In this document: positions 51,901-62,805 of the stretch, one piece after another
How positions within the stretch are numbered: the stretch's first letter is position 1
How the letters are laid out: every line of letters begins with the position of its first letter
Source: Actinostola sp. cb2023
Taxonomy: Eukaryota; Cnidaria; Anthozoa; Actiniaria; Actinostolidae
NCBI GenBank assembly: GCA_033675265.1
Contig: JAUJYZ010001546.1
Coordinates: forward strand, 322,501-386,500
DNA length: 64,000 bases
Reading direction: 5' to 3'
Notes under the pieces: generated by a model
The model's database searches: none
What the model was told of the DNA's origin: nothing
Seen by the model: the letters and a program-made list of their open reading frames with translations, nothing else
Translations under genes and position numbers: made by a program

Positions 51901-54900
51901 TACTGGTTAATGTGTTTTCTCAAAATTCCTATGGGAAGTATTACATTTTTATGAATCTTTAGAAGTGTCAGTGAGGTCATCTACTCAACCCTAACAATCA
52001 ACACAGCTTAATTCGCTCCATACATTTCTTTGTGTTTAGTTTCTTAAATTATTTTATTTCTATGAAGCTAAAAGTTTGGGTGAAGGAGTTTTCTTACATT
52101 ATTTGTGCTTAGGATTGATTGTCTGACCAGTTGTCTTCAATGCAGAGCTGTTATCTGAACAAAACATTGAGATATTTTGACTCACAAAATACAAAGAAAT
52201 GTATGGAGCTGAATGTTGGGTTGAGTAGATGACGTCACTGACACCTCTAAAGATTCATGAAAATATAGTACTTCCCTCTGGAATATCGAAAAAAGATTTT
52301 AACTAGTTATTAGTTAGACCCTGGAAGAATTATTCAATGAAGTTTCAGCTAAATTAAACTTCGATCGATTTTCGTCTAAGTAGCACTTTAAGGGCAATCT
52401 TTACGAAACTTTGCAATTTTACTATTATCGATGTGACAAATTTGATAGTGAACTTTTTTCCCCGATAAATCAAATATCCTATAATATCACACTAGCATGA
52501 TATACAGTAGAACCCAGCTATCTCGAACTCGGCTATCTCAAACTCCCTGCTATCTCGAACACAAACCCAGTTTCCCTTGGATTTGCCCTTTTTTCCAGTC
52601 ATCAGGGGCGTAGGCAGAGGGGGGTCCCAGGGTGCCTGTGACCCCCCTTCCTCTGGGTCTACTCTTTAAATTTATATGTTTGAGGAGGGGAGGGGGGGGG
52701 GGGGGGGTTTGGTGGTGAACGATATGGAGTGTGAATTGTGAATTTTTCAGTAAATCAAAAACACTTTCAGTTTAATGATTGATACAGTCCAACCTCTACT
52801 GACTGCTAGTGTACCTCTCTGTTATGAGGTGTTTTTTCAAGTTTTTTTTTTGTCCCAACCACAAGTCAGCCAATACAACTGAAATCACTCAGAACTGTTA
52901 GCACAGCAAAAAAAAAACATTGACAGCATTTTGAATTTCGGTTAACTCACATGACCATTATTTTGGAGAGTTCCAATAATTATTGCAATGGTCAAGTGAC
53001 ATTAAAATCAGGTCTCCATGATCAGAACAGAGCGGGAAACTAATGTCACATGACCCATTTGGAGCTCTCCAAGTGGTCACGTGAGTTAACCGAAATTCAA
53101 AATGCGATCGATCGTTATTTTGGGTGGTGCTAACAGTTGAGTGATTTCAGTAGTATATTTATTCATTTTTTGGAAACCTCCCCACAATGGCCACTTCGAT
53201 CTCATCACAAACATTTGTTCCAAGGTGGCCATTGTGGAGAGGTGCAACTGTATTTTCATAAGGTGATAAACTGCATGGGGATCTTCAGCTGGTTCACAGA
53301 AATGTTCTAGCTCTGTTCTAGGGTTTACTTCTGTGTAAAAACCTCACAACTGACGTAATCAATTTTCCTCTTCATTACACGTACCACTCGCTTCGTTCTA
53401 AGTTCTAAAGATATCTAAACCCTTTGGCTACTGGATTGGTGGATCGATGAATCGTATATAGATGAATTGCTATGGTTATTTTGATGCAGTGTTAACATGT
53501 AAGGTTGTTTTGCCAAGGACATGCCCTTTGTAGCCCTGATTTGGCCATTACCAAGCATTAATCACTACACATCAACCCAAGCAACTGTAGGCTCTAGTTA
53601 TGTTTCTTGCATCTCAAGTACATGTACACTTGCAAGAGAAGGGAAGCTTAACAGATATATTTACAGTCTCTACTAGTTTAACCGCTAGTCCCTATCAGAT
53701 ACATGTATCCTCATAGCTTGTATGACCTTTCCATGACATGTAGCCGACAAGAACCTTTACAAACTCACCCATTGGCACATGCACTTTGATGTGATGAATG
53801 CAAGCTTAGTTTGTAATGATCTTTCCAAAGTTTCCAGTTTATCACCTCTTAGCCATGGTTTGTAGAACACAGTATGGATTTACATATTAATGTAGACATA
53901 CAACGGCCCTCCCCTTTAATGGACTATAAAACATTATGCACACATGATTAACCAATGGTTAAGCAGTTGTGGCTAAAATACAGCTATGATATTATTATTT
54001 TCATAGTCAGTATTTAAGAGTTGATTATACAATCAAAGTCGGCCAGAAAATCAAAATCGATGTTTATTCGTGATGTAGTACCTAAATTCTATAATGTATA
54101 ATAATATTACTAATTATCATAATTTATGGTATCGAGTGTTCTCAAGCATATAGGAACTTATGATAGTATCAATGTAGTATTAAGGAATATATAATAAATT
54201 ATAACGTCAATACTGCTTACTTGTTATGATCCAATTAAATGGGTTATAAAGAAGCTAATCTCAGGATATATATAGTTGAAAATAACCTGAGATCTATTAT
54301 ATCATCAGATCATCAGTAATAAAGTCAATACATTTGACATTCATAAAAGACCAATCACAAACGACGACATTTGCATTTTGTTTTACATTTGTGCCCTTCT
54401 GTTGCCTCCCAATATTTCAATCCTCACATGTGTGATCATATAAAATGGTCCACTGTTATACTCTGCTGTTAATCACCAACAAATCTAATTATTGCACGGG
54501 CTGCTACATTTCCACGGGAGACACTAAAACTTATAAGTCAGAAAGAAATTCAATTCGTGAATCTAGATTTACCTTTCGATAGACTGATAGGAGAACTCTT
54601 GGCTTGCTCTATCTGTCCATTATTTTCAAGCACAACAGCCTGAAAGATAATCAAGAGTTTGTTAACTACCACTAAACTACAAAGCCAGGCAAACAAAACT
54701 TTTCGGTGAAACGAACTATAGGGGGAATATTTCATAAAGTAATGCAGATCTACACGAGTTCTGTTGTGCGTAACAAAACACTCTCTTGTCAGAGAAAGGG
54801 AGGCTTTAAGCTGGTAAACAAAACGTTCACGTAAAGCCAAGACCGAAAGAATTGAGGTACAAATCATGAATTATAAATCTAGATCTTGAACTTCACTTCT

Positions 54901-55429
54901 AAGTTAGGTTATAAATGTGTACGCTGTCCACGTCTTGTCCAAAATGTACAATCGCACCCTGTTCTTACCTCTCGGGCTAATGTTTCCAGACCAGATTCTC
55001 TAAATTTCAAGTAACTCTGCTGCACAACAGATCCTTCGTGTCCCACTGCCCGTTTGGCCGGCGATGATGGGGTACTCTTTGCAGGGCTTGGTTGACCTAA
55101 GGGAAATTTGAATAATCAGTCTCTGCTTATTTATTAAGAATTGTTAGATTACAGAAAGTAGAATAGAAAATAATACAACTACTATGAACTCATCAGAGTG
55201 AACTCTTCTGCCGATCCCTGGCCAAGATCCAGAACAAGAAAGAAAAAGACAACTTATCGGGTTATAAAGAAATCCAAAGCAGAACCAAGGGTAACAATGC
55301 GGGTACAACATTATAGCGAAGCCCGACTATCGACTTATCCAACTAACATCGACACGTGTACGTGAAAGAACTAGCCATTTTCTTACCTTCGATCCACACA
55401 CTAGTAAGTGTACTAGCAGGATTCGACAT
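36932..55429 (-). CDS. TFDP1: E2F dimerisation partner DP (TFDP1/2 orthologue), 14 coding exons, 536 aa
   Basis: Exons in transcript order are 55387-55429, 54969-55096, 54573-54639, 46804-46898, 45119-45231, 44768-44842, 44103-44235, 43947-44009, 43315-43458, 43118-43186, 42590-42738, 38014-38180, 37344-37404 and 36932-37235. Every junction keeps phase and the sum is 1611 nt. The N-terminal 190 residues are Ser/Pro-rich and poorly conserved. The winged-helix DNA-binding domain spans about 195-278, from [16 protein letters not shown] to [15 protein letters not shown], with the E2F/DP signature RRRVYD at 247-252. Next come the DEF-box and a coiled coil ([17 protein letters not shown]), then the DP-specific C-terminal domain ([20 protein letters not shown]). 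The last 100 residues are Ser/Thr/Pro-rich and acidic at the end. DP proteins pair with E2Fs on TTTSSCGC sites to drive G1/S genes. Vertebrates have TFDP1 and TFDP2; this looks like the single pre-duplication gene. Confidence 0.95.
37541..37689. mobile_element. Palindromic MITE (same family as 18721-18864), copy 2
   Basis: Arms GCAGTTATCCATTGTCTTTA to GACGTCACAAAATGTTCAAA are mirrored around a 30-bp spacer. Sequence to its right (37690-37960, with CATGTCTGTACTCTTATTGA) resembles the flank of copy 1. It lies in a TFDP intron. Confidence 0.65.
38237..38600. mobile_element. TIR element carrying a 19-bp tandem repeat
   Basis: Inverted ends of about 48 bp (AAGTTTGGCTATTTTTAGAA and AAATTGACCAATCACTGT) enclose about 12 copies of a 19-bp unit, AAATAAAACGAGTTGCAGC, with variants GTTGCTGC and GTTGCGGC (38297-38512). 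It lies in the TFDP intron between exons 42590-42738 and 38014-38180. Confidence 0.8.
38691..42282. mobile_element. 3.6-kb foldback element with palindromic CCCTAA-NNN-TTAGGG motifs
   Basis: The left arm (38691 to about 40400) and right arm (about 40575 to 42282) are inverted copies from the very ends (AAACGCTTCATTACTTAA). The right arm carries about 190 bp near 41030-41220 that the left lacks. The outermost 240 bp of each arm hold five 15-bp dyads of the form CCCTAAYNNYTAGGG (left: 38750, 38779, 38810, 38851, 38911). The inner parts repeat a unit of about 92 bp containing CCCTAACGATTAGGGG, TTTGATATCAAAGA and CTTGTGCTGAACGAGTTAAT. The centre (40400-40530) is a 31-bp tandem repeat with AAAACGAAGACCCTAAAACG. 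Each arm has a 74-codon frame (39159-39383 minus; 41591-41815 plus) differing at two residues. No transposase domain was recognised. It lies in a TFDP intron. Confidence 0.8.
42869..43058. mobile_element. Pogo-like MITE with CAGTCGAACCTCCCGTAAGC end
   Basis: TA-CAGTCGAACCTCC at the left and GGAGGTTCAACT at the right are inverted. The interior repeats GGTCGCTTACGAGAGG-like units four times in both senses. The style matches pogo/Tc1-type non-autonomous repeats. It lies in a TFDP intron. Confidence 0.6.
45538..46734. mobile_element. Nested pair: TTAA element inserted in a palindromic MITE
   Basis: The host palindrome runs AATAAGCCAGTTCGGAGTTT-AA-GAATAAGGTTCACTGCGCATG on its intact right arm (46585-46734). 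The left arm is split exactly at TTAA (45556-45559) by a 1021-bp element whose ends GGTATCAGGGTACCCCAAA are inverted, and TTAA is repeated at 46581-46584 before the arm resumes with GAATAAGG. The guest element has no convincing gene; its open frames (46058-46448) are short and unrecognised. All lies in a TFDP intron. Confidence 0.8.
47366..47744. mobile_element. TTAA-AGTGCTACTTGG TIR element 1
   Basis: TTAA then AGTGCTACTTGGACGAAAAT at the left, and the inverse with TTAA at the right. GACGTCATCTACTCAACCC repeats lie in the middle. It shares ends with the element at 51819-52391. It lies in a TFDP intron. Confidence 0.75.
48052..48820. mobile_element. 769-bp TIR element with TTACACTCGTTCTCAGTAA ends
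   Basis: Inverted ends of about 80 bp run from TTACACTCGTTCTCAGTAA through AAAGTTGACTTTTGGTGGAC to GTCAATCAAA. A second inverted pair lies inside (AACCTTTTGGGAATA and TTCCCAAAGGTTTTG). Its open frames are short and unrecognised. It lies in a TFDP intron. Confidence 0.75.
49920..50265 (-). CDS. TFDP1: Alternative first coding exon of TFDP (115 residues)
   Basis: An ATG opens a frame of 115 codons plus one base, ending in a strong donor (CTATG|GTAAGT). Phase 1 is exactly what exon 46804-46898 needs, so splicing would give a 572-residue form lacking the first 79 residues of the long form. The peptide starts [17 protein letters not shown] and is rich in Tyr, Asn, Gln and Pro, with no known domain. 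It resembles a low-complexity activation region. Expression is inferred from the open frame, donor and phase only. Confidence 0.6.
50266..50460 (-). promoter_or_regulatory. Candidate internal TFDP promoter
   Basis: Upstream of the alternative exon, the minus strand reads GGGTGG then TATTTATA (50448-50441), about 175 bp before the ATG. This is a TATA-like box beside a CACCC-type box, unlike the TATA-less main promoter. Confidence 0.4.
51038..51501. mobile_element. TTAA-AGTGCTTATGAAGC TIR element 2 (arms of about 165 bp)
   Basis: Long inverted arms start TTAA-AGTGCTTATGAAGC and reach GACGTCAAAGGAGGCA. The central 130 bp is unique. The first bases (AGTGCT) are shared with elements 47366-47744 and 51819-52391. 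It lies in a TFDP intron, upstream of the alternative exon. Confidence 0.8.
51583..51722. mobile_element. MITE with TTGCACGATTACGTGCTGGC ends
   Basis: Inverted arms of about 42 bp include GGCAGCCATGACAGGGGGCA and flank a 55-bp centre. It sits between two TTAA elements in the same TFDP intron. Confidence 0.75.
51819..52391. mobile_element. TTAA-AGTGCTACTTAGACG TIR element 3
   Basis: The arms run TTAA-AGTGCTACTTAGACG through ATCGATCGAAGTTTAATTTA to GCTGAAACTTC, then the mirror. It is a close relative of the element at 47366-47744. It lies in a TFDP intron. Confidence 0.8.
52783..53252. mobile_element. TA-flanked pogo-like MITE with a second MITE inside
   Basis: The ends TACAGTCCAACCTCTACTGA and GGAGAGGTGCAACTGTA are inverted and TA-flanked. 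CCACAATGGCCACTT inside matches a very common invertebrate repeat style. At 52879-53150 another TIR element (CTGAAATCACTCAGAACTG, then TTTCGGTTAACTCACATGAC) interrupts it. Confidence 0.65.
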
Positions 55430-55900
55430 TTGTGAAGATCGCCGCAAAATCGATGGGGGAAAAACACCTCACACTCTCAGTACTCTCATAGGTACAAACC
55501 AACTCAAATCCACAAAGGCAACTCACTCGAGTAACTTCAAACGGCCCAATCTTCTCGAATTTAGACCCGATTTCTCTAAAAGTGCCTCTGTCTGATCGAT
55601 GGGACCTTGAATTACTGCAGTGTTGAATCTTGTGGCATTTTCGAGTGGATGGACGCGAGTTTTAGTTGTTTTTCGGTGATGGTGTCGATGCGTTTCCACT
55701 CAAGCGGACATGTTTTTTGCAGCGAGTTTGAGGCCCTGACAAACGATCTTTCGCGGTGGGGTTTAATTTTGCACGCTGATTGGTCAATCATTAACCACGT
55801 GGCCACTAGCTAATAACTGCGCACGCGCAGCATTCTTCAAATTGCTTTGCTGCCTCGTTCGCGGGAAAATCAAGCTGCAATTTGATTGGCTAATGACATT
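55430..55900. promoter_or_regulatory. TFDP promoter with E2F-, NRF1- and CCAAT-type sites
   Basis: Within 440 bp upstream of the TFDP start codon are GCGGGAAAA (55861-55869, E2F consensus), TTTCGCGG (55749-55756, E2F-like), TGCGCACGCGCA (55818-55829, NRF1 consensus), ATTGG/CCAAT words (near 55780 and 55882) and CACGTG near 55797. This matches the make-up of cell-cycle promoters and suggests that E2F/DP may control its own partner gene. Binding is inferred. Confidence 0.6.
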
Positions 55901-58730
55901 TGGAGGGAACTTCTGACTGACCCGGGAACCCTGTCAATGGAAAATCAAGGCTTTTTTGGCTCGAAATAGGCCCCTTTATTTTAGCCCTAAAAGTCAGGAT
56001 ATTTATAAAATTACCGCAAGACTTCAATTCTGATCGACGGCTGGGAACGTTGGTAAATCAATAGAGTGATTAAATGCTGAACCAACAGCACAATAGCCGG
56101 GTTGTGTGAGCCATTAAATTTACATTGAAAATCTTTGAATGAAAACGAAACTTGCACAATACGATGATTTATTTGTCACTGAAGACTTTTTGAGCATAAT
56201 AGCTGGACATTTAGTGTACTCTGAGTACAGGAAAAGGGATATTTCTCGGGGATAAGAAAAGAGAATAGAACAGTAAGAAAAGACCGTGTACGACTTTCTG
56301 GGCTATATATCAACTAGCCAAACTAGCAACAATAACGCATAGCACAACGGTTAGCTAGACCTGACATGAGAAACGCTGTTTTTGGAAATTTTAAAAAATT
56401 GAAAAAAAGGAAAAATGTCCATAAAAAGAAAGGAAAAACTCCATTCTTCATCGATACATAAATGCAACCACACAAAATTTTCAAACGAAATTATCTTTAT
56501 GAATCAACAATAGAAAGATGTTATTATCTTTTTATTTCGGTGTTTATAGCTGGTGTTACAGTGCAACTACACCAACCAAGGCCACCCAAACAAATTTTGA
56601 ATCAAATTTTCTAATCACATTTGTGACGCTGAATAACAGAATGATGTCGAATTCTACATTTTAAACTGTTTCTTGTTCACTCTTGATCATATACATACAC
56701 ATATAAAGTAAAATATATGCTTTTAAAGCGAAAATTTGACAATTTGTGCAGATTCTATTGTTTAAATACTCAATTGTGATTGGATAGTTTGTATGAAAAT
56801 TTGCTTGGGTGGCCTTGGTTAGTGTAGTCGCACTGTAATAGCTTTATGGAAAGACGGTAAAATAAATTTACATTAAATATCCTCCGAGACCTTCTTGATT
56901 CTAACTTTCAAATTCTGGAAAATATGACAATATTGCGTCCATTTTCTATTACATAACTTTTCCGACTCTGAAGGTATTACGTATTTGAAAGACGGACGAA
57001 TACCTCGTGTCAGTAAGACTTTTCCTTTCGGAAAAATTACGACTTGAACTTCTTATTCACTGCTTCTTGGCCATTGGTGTTCAGCGATTCTCTTTTAGCG
57101 AGGAAAATACTTCACGGTTGAACAAGTGACAGCTGGTAAGGGAAGGATTTCGCGTTAAACTACGAGGCAATTCAAAACAGGTCCCTGCCCTTGGCATTGA
57201 ATGAAGACAGATGGAGAAGACATCAGACTGATTAGCAATAATTGGAAAATTGTTTTAAAGTCAAAGTATTTAATATACACAAATGTGCTAGCTTTAAAAG
57301 AGTAACAATAGACGGCCAGCTGTATTCACACTTCATTGAGCCCGAGTACTGACTCGACTGAAAGCATGCCTGACCCAATTTATACGTTTTCAGTTTGGGT
57401 TTTATACGCTAAAAGATTCATAACTTCTGTACGTGTGGTGAAATAAACCCCAAAACTGCACGTGAATTAATTTCACATCGTGGCAACCAAAACATTAGGG
57501 GATTATAAAAAGGTTTCTTAGCCACACGAGACTACAAACGGGCGCACCGAGTATGATGCTAGAACGTGCCTTGTTCTCCAGTGTGCGAGACCGCTCGTTT
57601 CGCACGAAATCGCAGCGACAGCGTACGACATGCATGCGTGGTAGAGACATTGCAACAATCACTTCATTAAGTTACCAGCGGGTTAGCGTGAAATGTTACA
57701 GTTAATCAGTGTAACAGCATTAGGCTAGAGATACAATTGGATATTATTTCCGATTACAGCTTTTTATCATAGAAACATTCAAACACATTGAATACAGTGC
57801 TTTCCAATGAAATGATCACATTCTGTGGCGTTTTTCGATGTTGCAACATGTTGTGAATGCGACCCGCGTCACCGCGACAAATGAAGAGAACAAATTTGAT
57901 AACAAAGCTTTATTATGGTGGCGTGTAATATTGTGGAGTGACCACGTGGTCTAAATGCAATATTAACTAATAATAATAATAATATTTAAGTGAACCTTGT
58001 GTTCGAATACACATGCATTCAAGCAATTACCTGTATGTATACTTGTTGACCTTGCAACAGTTATGTAATTCGTGATTCATCTATCGTGGGTAAGAGACCC
58101 ATCCCTCATGGGTAAAAAAATTGCCCTCCCCCTCCCCCAAGGGTAAAATAAACTGACTTACCCCTCCCCAGAAGGTAAAAAAAACATGCTACCCACCCCT
58201 CCCTAGAAGCGGACATTGCCTTCAATGAGGCCTCAATAACTTCATCCAAACCGCACTATCCAGGCATCAGTTCCAATCAATAATATGTGTTCCGTTTTTC
58301 GAGACCTCTTTCAAGTCAAGGCTTTTTTCCTCACTTTGAAAAGACTTTCGATGTAAATGAAAATCATTCACTGTGTGTTGCAGTGCTACGTGCTGGTCTC
58401 GATACGTTTCCGGAGACCTCCCAATACGACTAAGCTGAAATTAGAAATATATTTTTTAAAGCTGAAACCAAACCATTTAGCTCTACGTGTGGTCTAAAAT
58501 GGTGTCTATTGATGGTAGAGTAGTATACGTTAAAATGGTTCGTAGTTGGGAGGGTACTTCACTGGTAGACTCTCTTGTAGAAAGAGGACGCAGTGATCCC
58601 ATCCGAGCTTCGCACACAACTGTAAGAAGAGAAAACAAAAGGATAATGATATTTTTGGCGCCCAAATCGGAGGAGGGAGAAGAGGGGCAATGGGAGGGAA
58701 GGAAAGGAAAACTGGAAAGAAGACCTTACC
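55901..58730. other. Intergenic DNA, no gene recognised
   Basis: One TIR element (56557-56837) stands out. Otherwise this is moderately A/T-rich unique sequence with short unrecognised open frames (for example 58487-58756 plus) lacking splice or domain support. Confidence 0.5.
56557..56837. mobile_element. TA-flanked MITE with CAGTGCAACTACACCAACCA end
   Basis: The left end TACAGTGCAACTACACCAAC with CAAGGCCACCCAA is mirrored at the right (TTGGGTGGCCTTGG, then GCACTGTA). TA at each edge suggests a Tc1/mariner-type insertion. Confidence 0.7.
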
Positions 58731-58732
58731 CT

Positions 58733-59280
<548 letters not shown>

Positions 59281-59296
59281 GTTTGACTCTCGTTCA

Positions 59297-59430
59297 TTAG
59301 TTCACCTCGATAATCCTTTCGTCGTTGGCTTTCACTGGTGTTCCCTCTGAGTTCGTCTTTAGGAGAAGCTTCAGAGCAGAACCATACTTTTGCTGCACTT
59401 CAGCACTCTTTACTAAGAACTCAACAACCT
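59297..59430 (-). CDS. Possible terminal exon of an unidentified gene (about 43 codons)
   Basis: On the minus strand a good acceptor (CTATATTCAG) is followed by an open frame reading VVEFLVKSAEVQQKYGSALK and ending IIEVN-stop. Composition looks like a helical protein end rather than repeat DNA, but no family was recognised and no partner exon was found further upstream in the window, where a large minisatellite would have to be spanned. It may belong to a gene that begins beyond 64000, or may be spurious. Confidence 0.35.
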
Positions 59431-59682
59431 GAATATAGAACATGCAGAGAAAGGTAAACAAACAAACAAATAAACAAACAAACAAACAAACAAACTAATA
59501 AACAAATAAACAAACAAACTAATAAACAAACACGTCAGTAAAATAGGTGACTTGCATGATGACGTTGTTTTACTACAAGTACCAGAATGCTTTGGGAATT
59601 TTCTTTCTTATTCAGATTTTTATTGGTAGCCATATACATCCCGAGGGACGTAGGCCCGAGGGATGTTTTGGCTTAAGCCGAA

Positions 59683-59748
59683 TCTACACGAGCAAATTTT
59701 CCTTGACAAGTTTTCCTTGACAAGCTAGGAAGACTTGCTCGTGTAGAC
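59683..59748. repeat. Short hairpin
   Basis: TCTACACGAGCAA and its inverse flank two TTTTCCTTGACAAG copies, giving a 66-bp foldback. Confidence 0.55.
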
Positions 59749-60049
59749 GACAAAAAATTGTCAATAACAAAGGAATAAATCAATGAAGAAAGGAGAAGAA
59801 CGTAAGTACGCAAAGAATCACTGAAAGCAAGCAAGGAAGGAAGGAAGGTGGACGAAAGCAAGCGAGTGAGCTTGGTAGGGAGACGGGAGGAGAGACGGGA
59901 GGGAGAGTCGGGAGGGATGTTCACACCAATTCAATGAGCTGTAGTATTTATAATGGCAATAGCAACTGCTAACAATGGATGCGACGGCTACTGCTGAGGT
60001 ATTTGCGTTGTACAGTGACTGCGGCTTTCCCTACTATATATGAGCATCC

Positions 60050-60053
<4 letters not shown>

Positions 60054-60089
<36 letters not shown>
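60054..60089. repeat. Poly-A tract (about 35 A)
   Basis: An uninterrupted A run on the plus strand. No retroposed gene body with matching target duplications was seen to its left, so it is called simple sequence. Confidence 0.8.
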
Positions 60090-60092
<3 letters not shown>

Positions 60093-60340
60093 CCGTCAAG
60101 CTTTGTTTCACACCATTGCCTCACGATACGAATCTACGTACATTCAATACTATTTAGCACCTCGAGATAAACTCCAAAGTAACAATTCCTGTACTACAAC
60201 ATATCACTTTCAATCCTCGTCAATTGAAATCACAAGACTGAACAAGTTCATCATCCACAAATTTAGTTCTGAAACGAGAGTGAAACTCTTCGTCAGTGGA
60301 AACGAAAATGGCTTGTTTTTTTTATGCTTCAGTAGTTGAC

Positions 60341-62805
60341 CTTACAGGGACTAGCGGAGTCCTTAGAAGTCCTTAGCTGATCCTATAGGGACTAGCGGAG
60401 TCCTTAGAAGTCTCTAGCTGATCCTATAGGGACTAGCGGAGTCCTTAGAAGTCTCTAGCTGATCCTATAGGGACTAGCGGAGTCCTTAGAAGTCTCTAGC
60501 TGATCCTATAGGGACTAGCGGAGTCCTTAGAAGTCTCTAGCTGATCCTATAGGGACTAGCGGAGTCCTTAGAAGTCCTTAGTTGATCCTATAGGGACTAG
60601 CGGAGTCCTTAGAAGTCTCTAGCTGATCCTATAGGGACTAGCGGAGTCCTTAGAAGTCTCTAGCTGATCCTATAGGGACTAGCGGAGTCCTTAGAAGTCT
60701 CTAGCTGATCCTATAGGAACTAGCGGAGTCCTTAGAAGTCTCTAGCTGATCCTATAGGGACTAGCGGAGTCCTTAGAAGTCTCTAGCTGATCCTATAGGG
60801 ACTAGCGGAGTCCTTAGTCTGATCCTAGTCCTTAGAAGTCTCTAGCTGATCCTATAGGGACTAGCGGAGTCCTTAGAAGTCTCTAGCTGATCCTATAGGG
60901 ACTAGCGGAGTCCTTAGAAGTCTCTAGCTGATCCTATAGGGACTAGCGGAGTCCTTAGAAGTCTCTAGCTGATCCTATAGGGACTAGCGGAGTCCTTAGA
61001 AGTCTCTAGCTGATCCTATAGGGACTAGCGGAGTCCTTAGAAGTCTCTAGCTGATCCTATAGGGACTAGCGGAGTCCTTAGAAGTCTCTAGCTGATCCTA
61101 TAGGGACTAGCGGAGTCCTTAGAAGTCTCTAGCTGATCCTATAGGGACTAGCGGAGTCCTTAGAAGTCTCTAGCTGATCCTATAGGGACTAGCGGAGTCC
61201 TTAGAAGTCTCTAGCTGATCCTATAGGGACTAGCGGAGTCCTTAGAAGTCTCTAGCTGATCCTATAGGGACTAGCGGAGTCCTTAGAAGTCTCTAGCTGA
61301 TCCTATAGGGACTAGCGGAGTCCTTAGAAGTCTCTAGCTGATCCTATAGGGACTAGCGGAGTCCTTAGAAGTCTCTAGCTGATCCTATAGGGACTAGCGG
61401 AGTCCTTAGAAGTCTCTAGCTGATCCTATAGGGACTAGCGGAGTCCTTAGAAGTCTCTAGCTGATCCTATAGGGACTAGCGGAGTCCTTAGAAGTCTCTA
61501 GCTGATCCTATAGGGACTAGCGGAGTCCTTAGAAGTCTCTAGCTGATCCTATAGGGACTAGCGGAGTCCTTAGAAGTCTCTAGCTGATCCTATAGGGACT
61601 AGCGGAGTCCTTAGAAGTCTCTAGCTGATCCTATAGGGACTAGCGGAGTCCTTAGAAGTCTCTAGCTGATCCTATAGGGACTAGCGGAGTCCTTAGAAGT
61701 CCTTAGTTGATCCTATAGGGACTAGCGGAGTCCTTAGAAGTCTCTAGCTGATCCTATAGAGACTAGCGGAGTCCTTAGAAGTCTCTAGCTGATCCTATAG
61801 GGACTAGCGGAGTCCTTAGAAGTCTCTAGCTGATCCTATAGGAACTAGCGGAGTCCTTAGAAGTCTCTAGCTGATCCTATAGGGACTAGCGGAGTCCTTA
61901 GAAGTCTCTAGCTGATCCTATAGGGACTAGCGGAGTCCTTAGAAGTCTCTAGCTGATCCTATAGGGACTAGCGGAGTCCTTCTAGCTGATCCTATAGGGA
62001 CTAGCGGAGTCCTTAGAAGTCTCTAGCTGATCCTATAGGGACTAGCGGAGTCCTTAGAAGTCTCTAGCTGATCCTATAGGGACTAGCGGAGTCCTTAGAA
62101 GTCTCTAGCTGATCCTATAGGGACTAGCGGAGTCCTTAGAAGTCTCTAGCTGATCCTATAGGGACTAGCGGAGTCCTTAGAAGTCCTTAGTTGATCCTAT
62201 AGGGACTAGCGGAGTCCTTAGAAGTCTCTAGCTGATCCTATAGGGACTAGCGGAGTCCTTAGAAGTCTCTAGCTGATCCTATAGGGACTAGCGGAGTCCT
62301 TAGAAGTCTCTAGCTGATCCTATAGGAACTAGCGGAGTCCTTAGAAGTCTCTAGCTGATCCTATAGGGACTAGCGGAGTCCTTAGAAGTCTCTAGCTGAT
62401 CCTATAGGGACTAGCGGAGTCCTTAGAAGTCTCTAGCTGATCCTATAGGGACTAGCGGAGTCCTTAGAAGTCTCTAGCTGATCCTATAGGGACTAGCGGA
62501 GTCCTTAGAAGTCTCTAGTTGATCCTATAGGGACTAGCGGAGTCCTTAGAAGTCTCTAGCTGATCCTATAGGGACTAGCGGAGTCCTTAGAAGTCTCTAG
62601 CTGATCCTATAGGGACTAGCGGAGTCCTTAGAAGTCTCTAGCTGATCCTATAGGGACTAGCGGAGTCCTTAGAACTAGCTGATCCTATAGGGACTAGCGG
62701 AGTCCTTAGAAGTCCTTAGTTGATCCTATAGGGACTAGCGGAGTCCTTAGAAGTCCTTAGTTGATCCTATAGGGACTAGCGGAGTCCTTAGAAGTCTCTA
62801 GCTGA
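60341..62805. repeat. 41-bp minisatellite, about 60 copies, with higher-order structure
   Basis: The unit is GATCCTATAGGGACTAGCGG followed by AGTCCTTAGAAGTCTCTAGCT. Each copy contains a small dyad GGACT-AGCGG-AGTCC. Most copies are identical. Two marker variants, CCTTAGTTGATCC and TATAGGAACTAG, recur as a pair with constant spacing of 135 bp at three places (60581/60716, 61706/61841, 62190/62325), showing block duplication. Small deletions break the register near 60820, 61980 and 62673. Confidence 0.97.

Noticed and set aside
60054..60089. Poly-A tail of a processed pseudogene
   Set aside because: No retrocopied coding sequence or target duplication could be found upstream of the A run.
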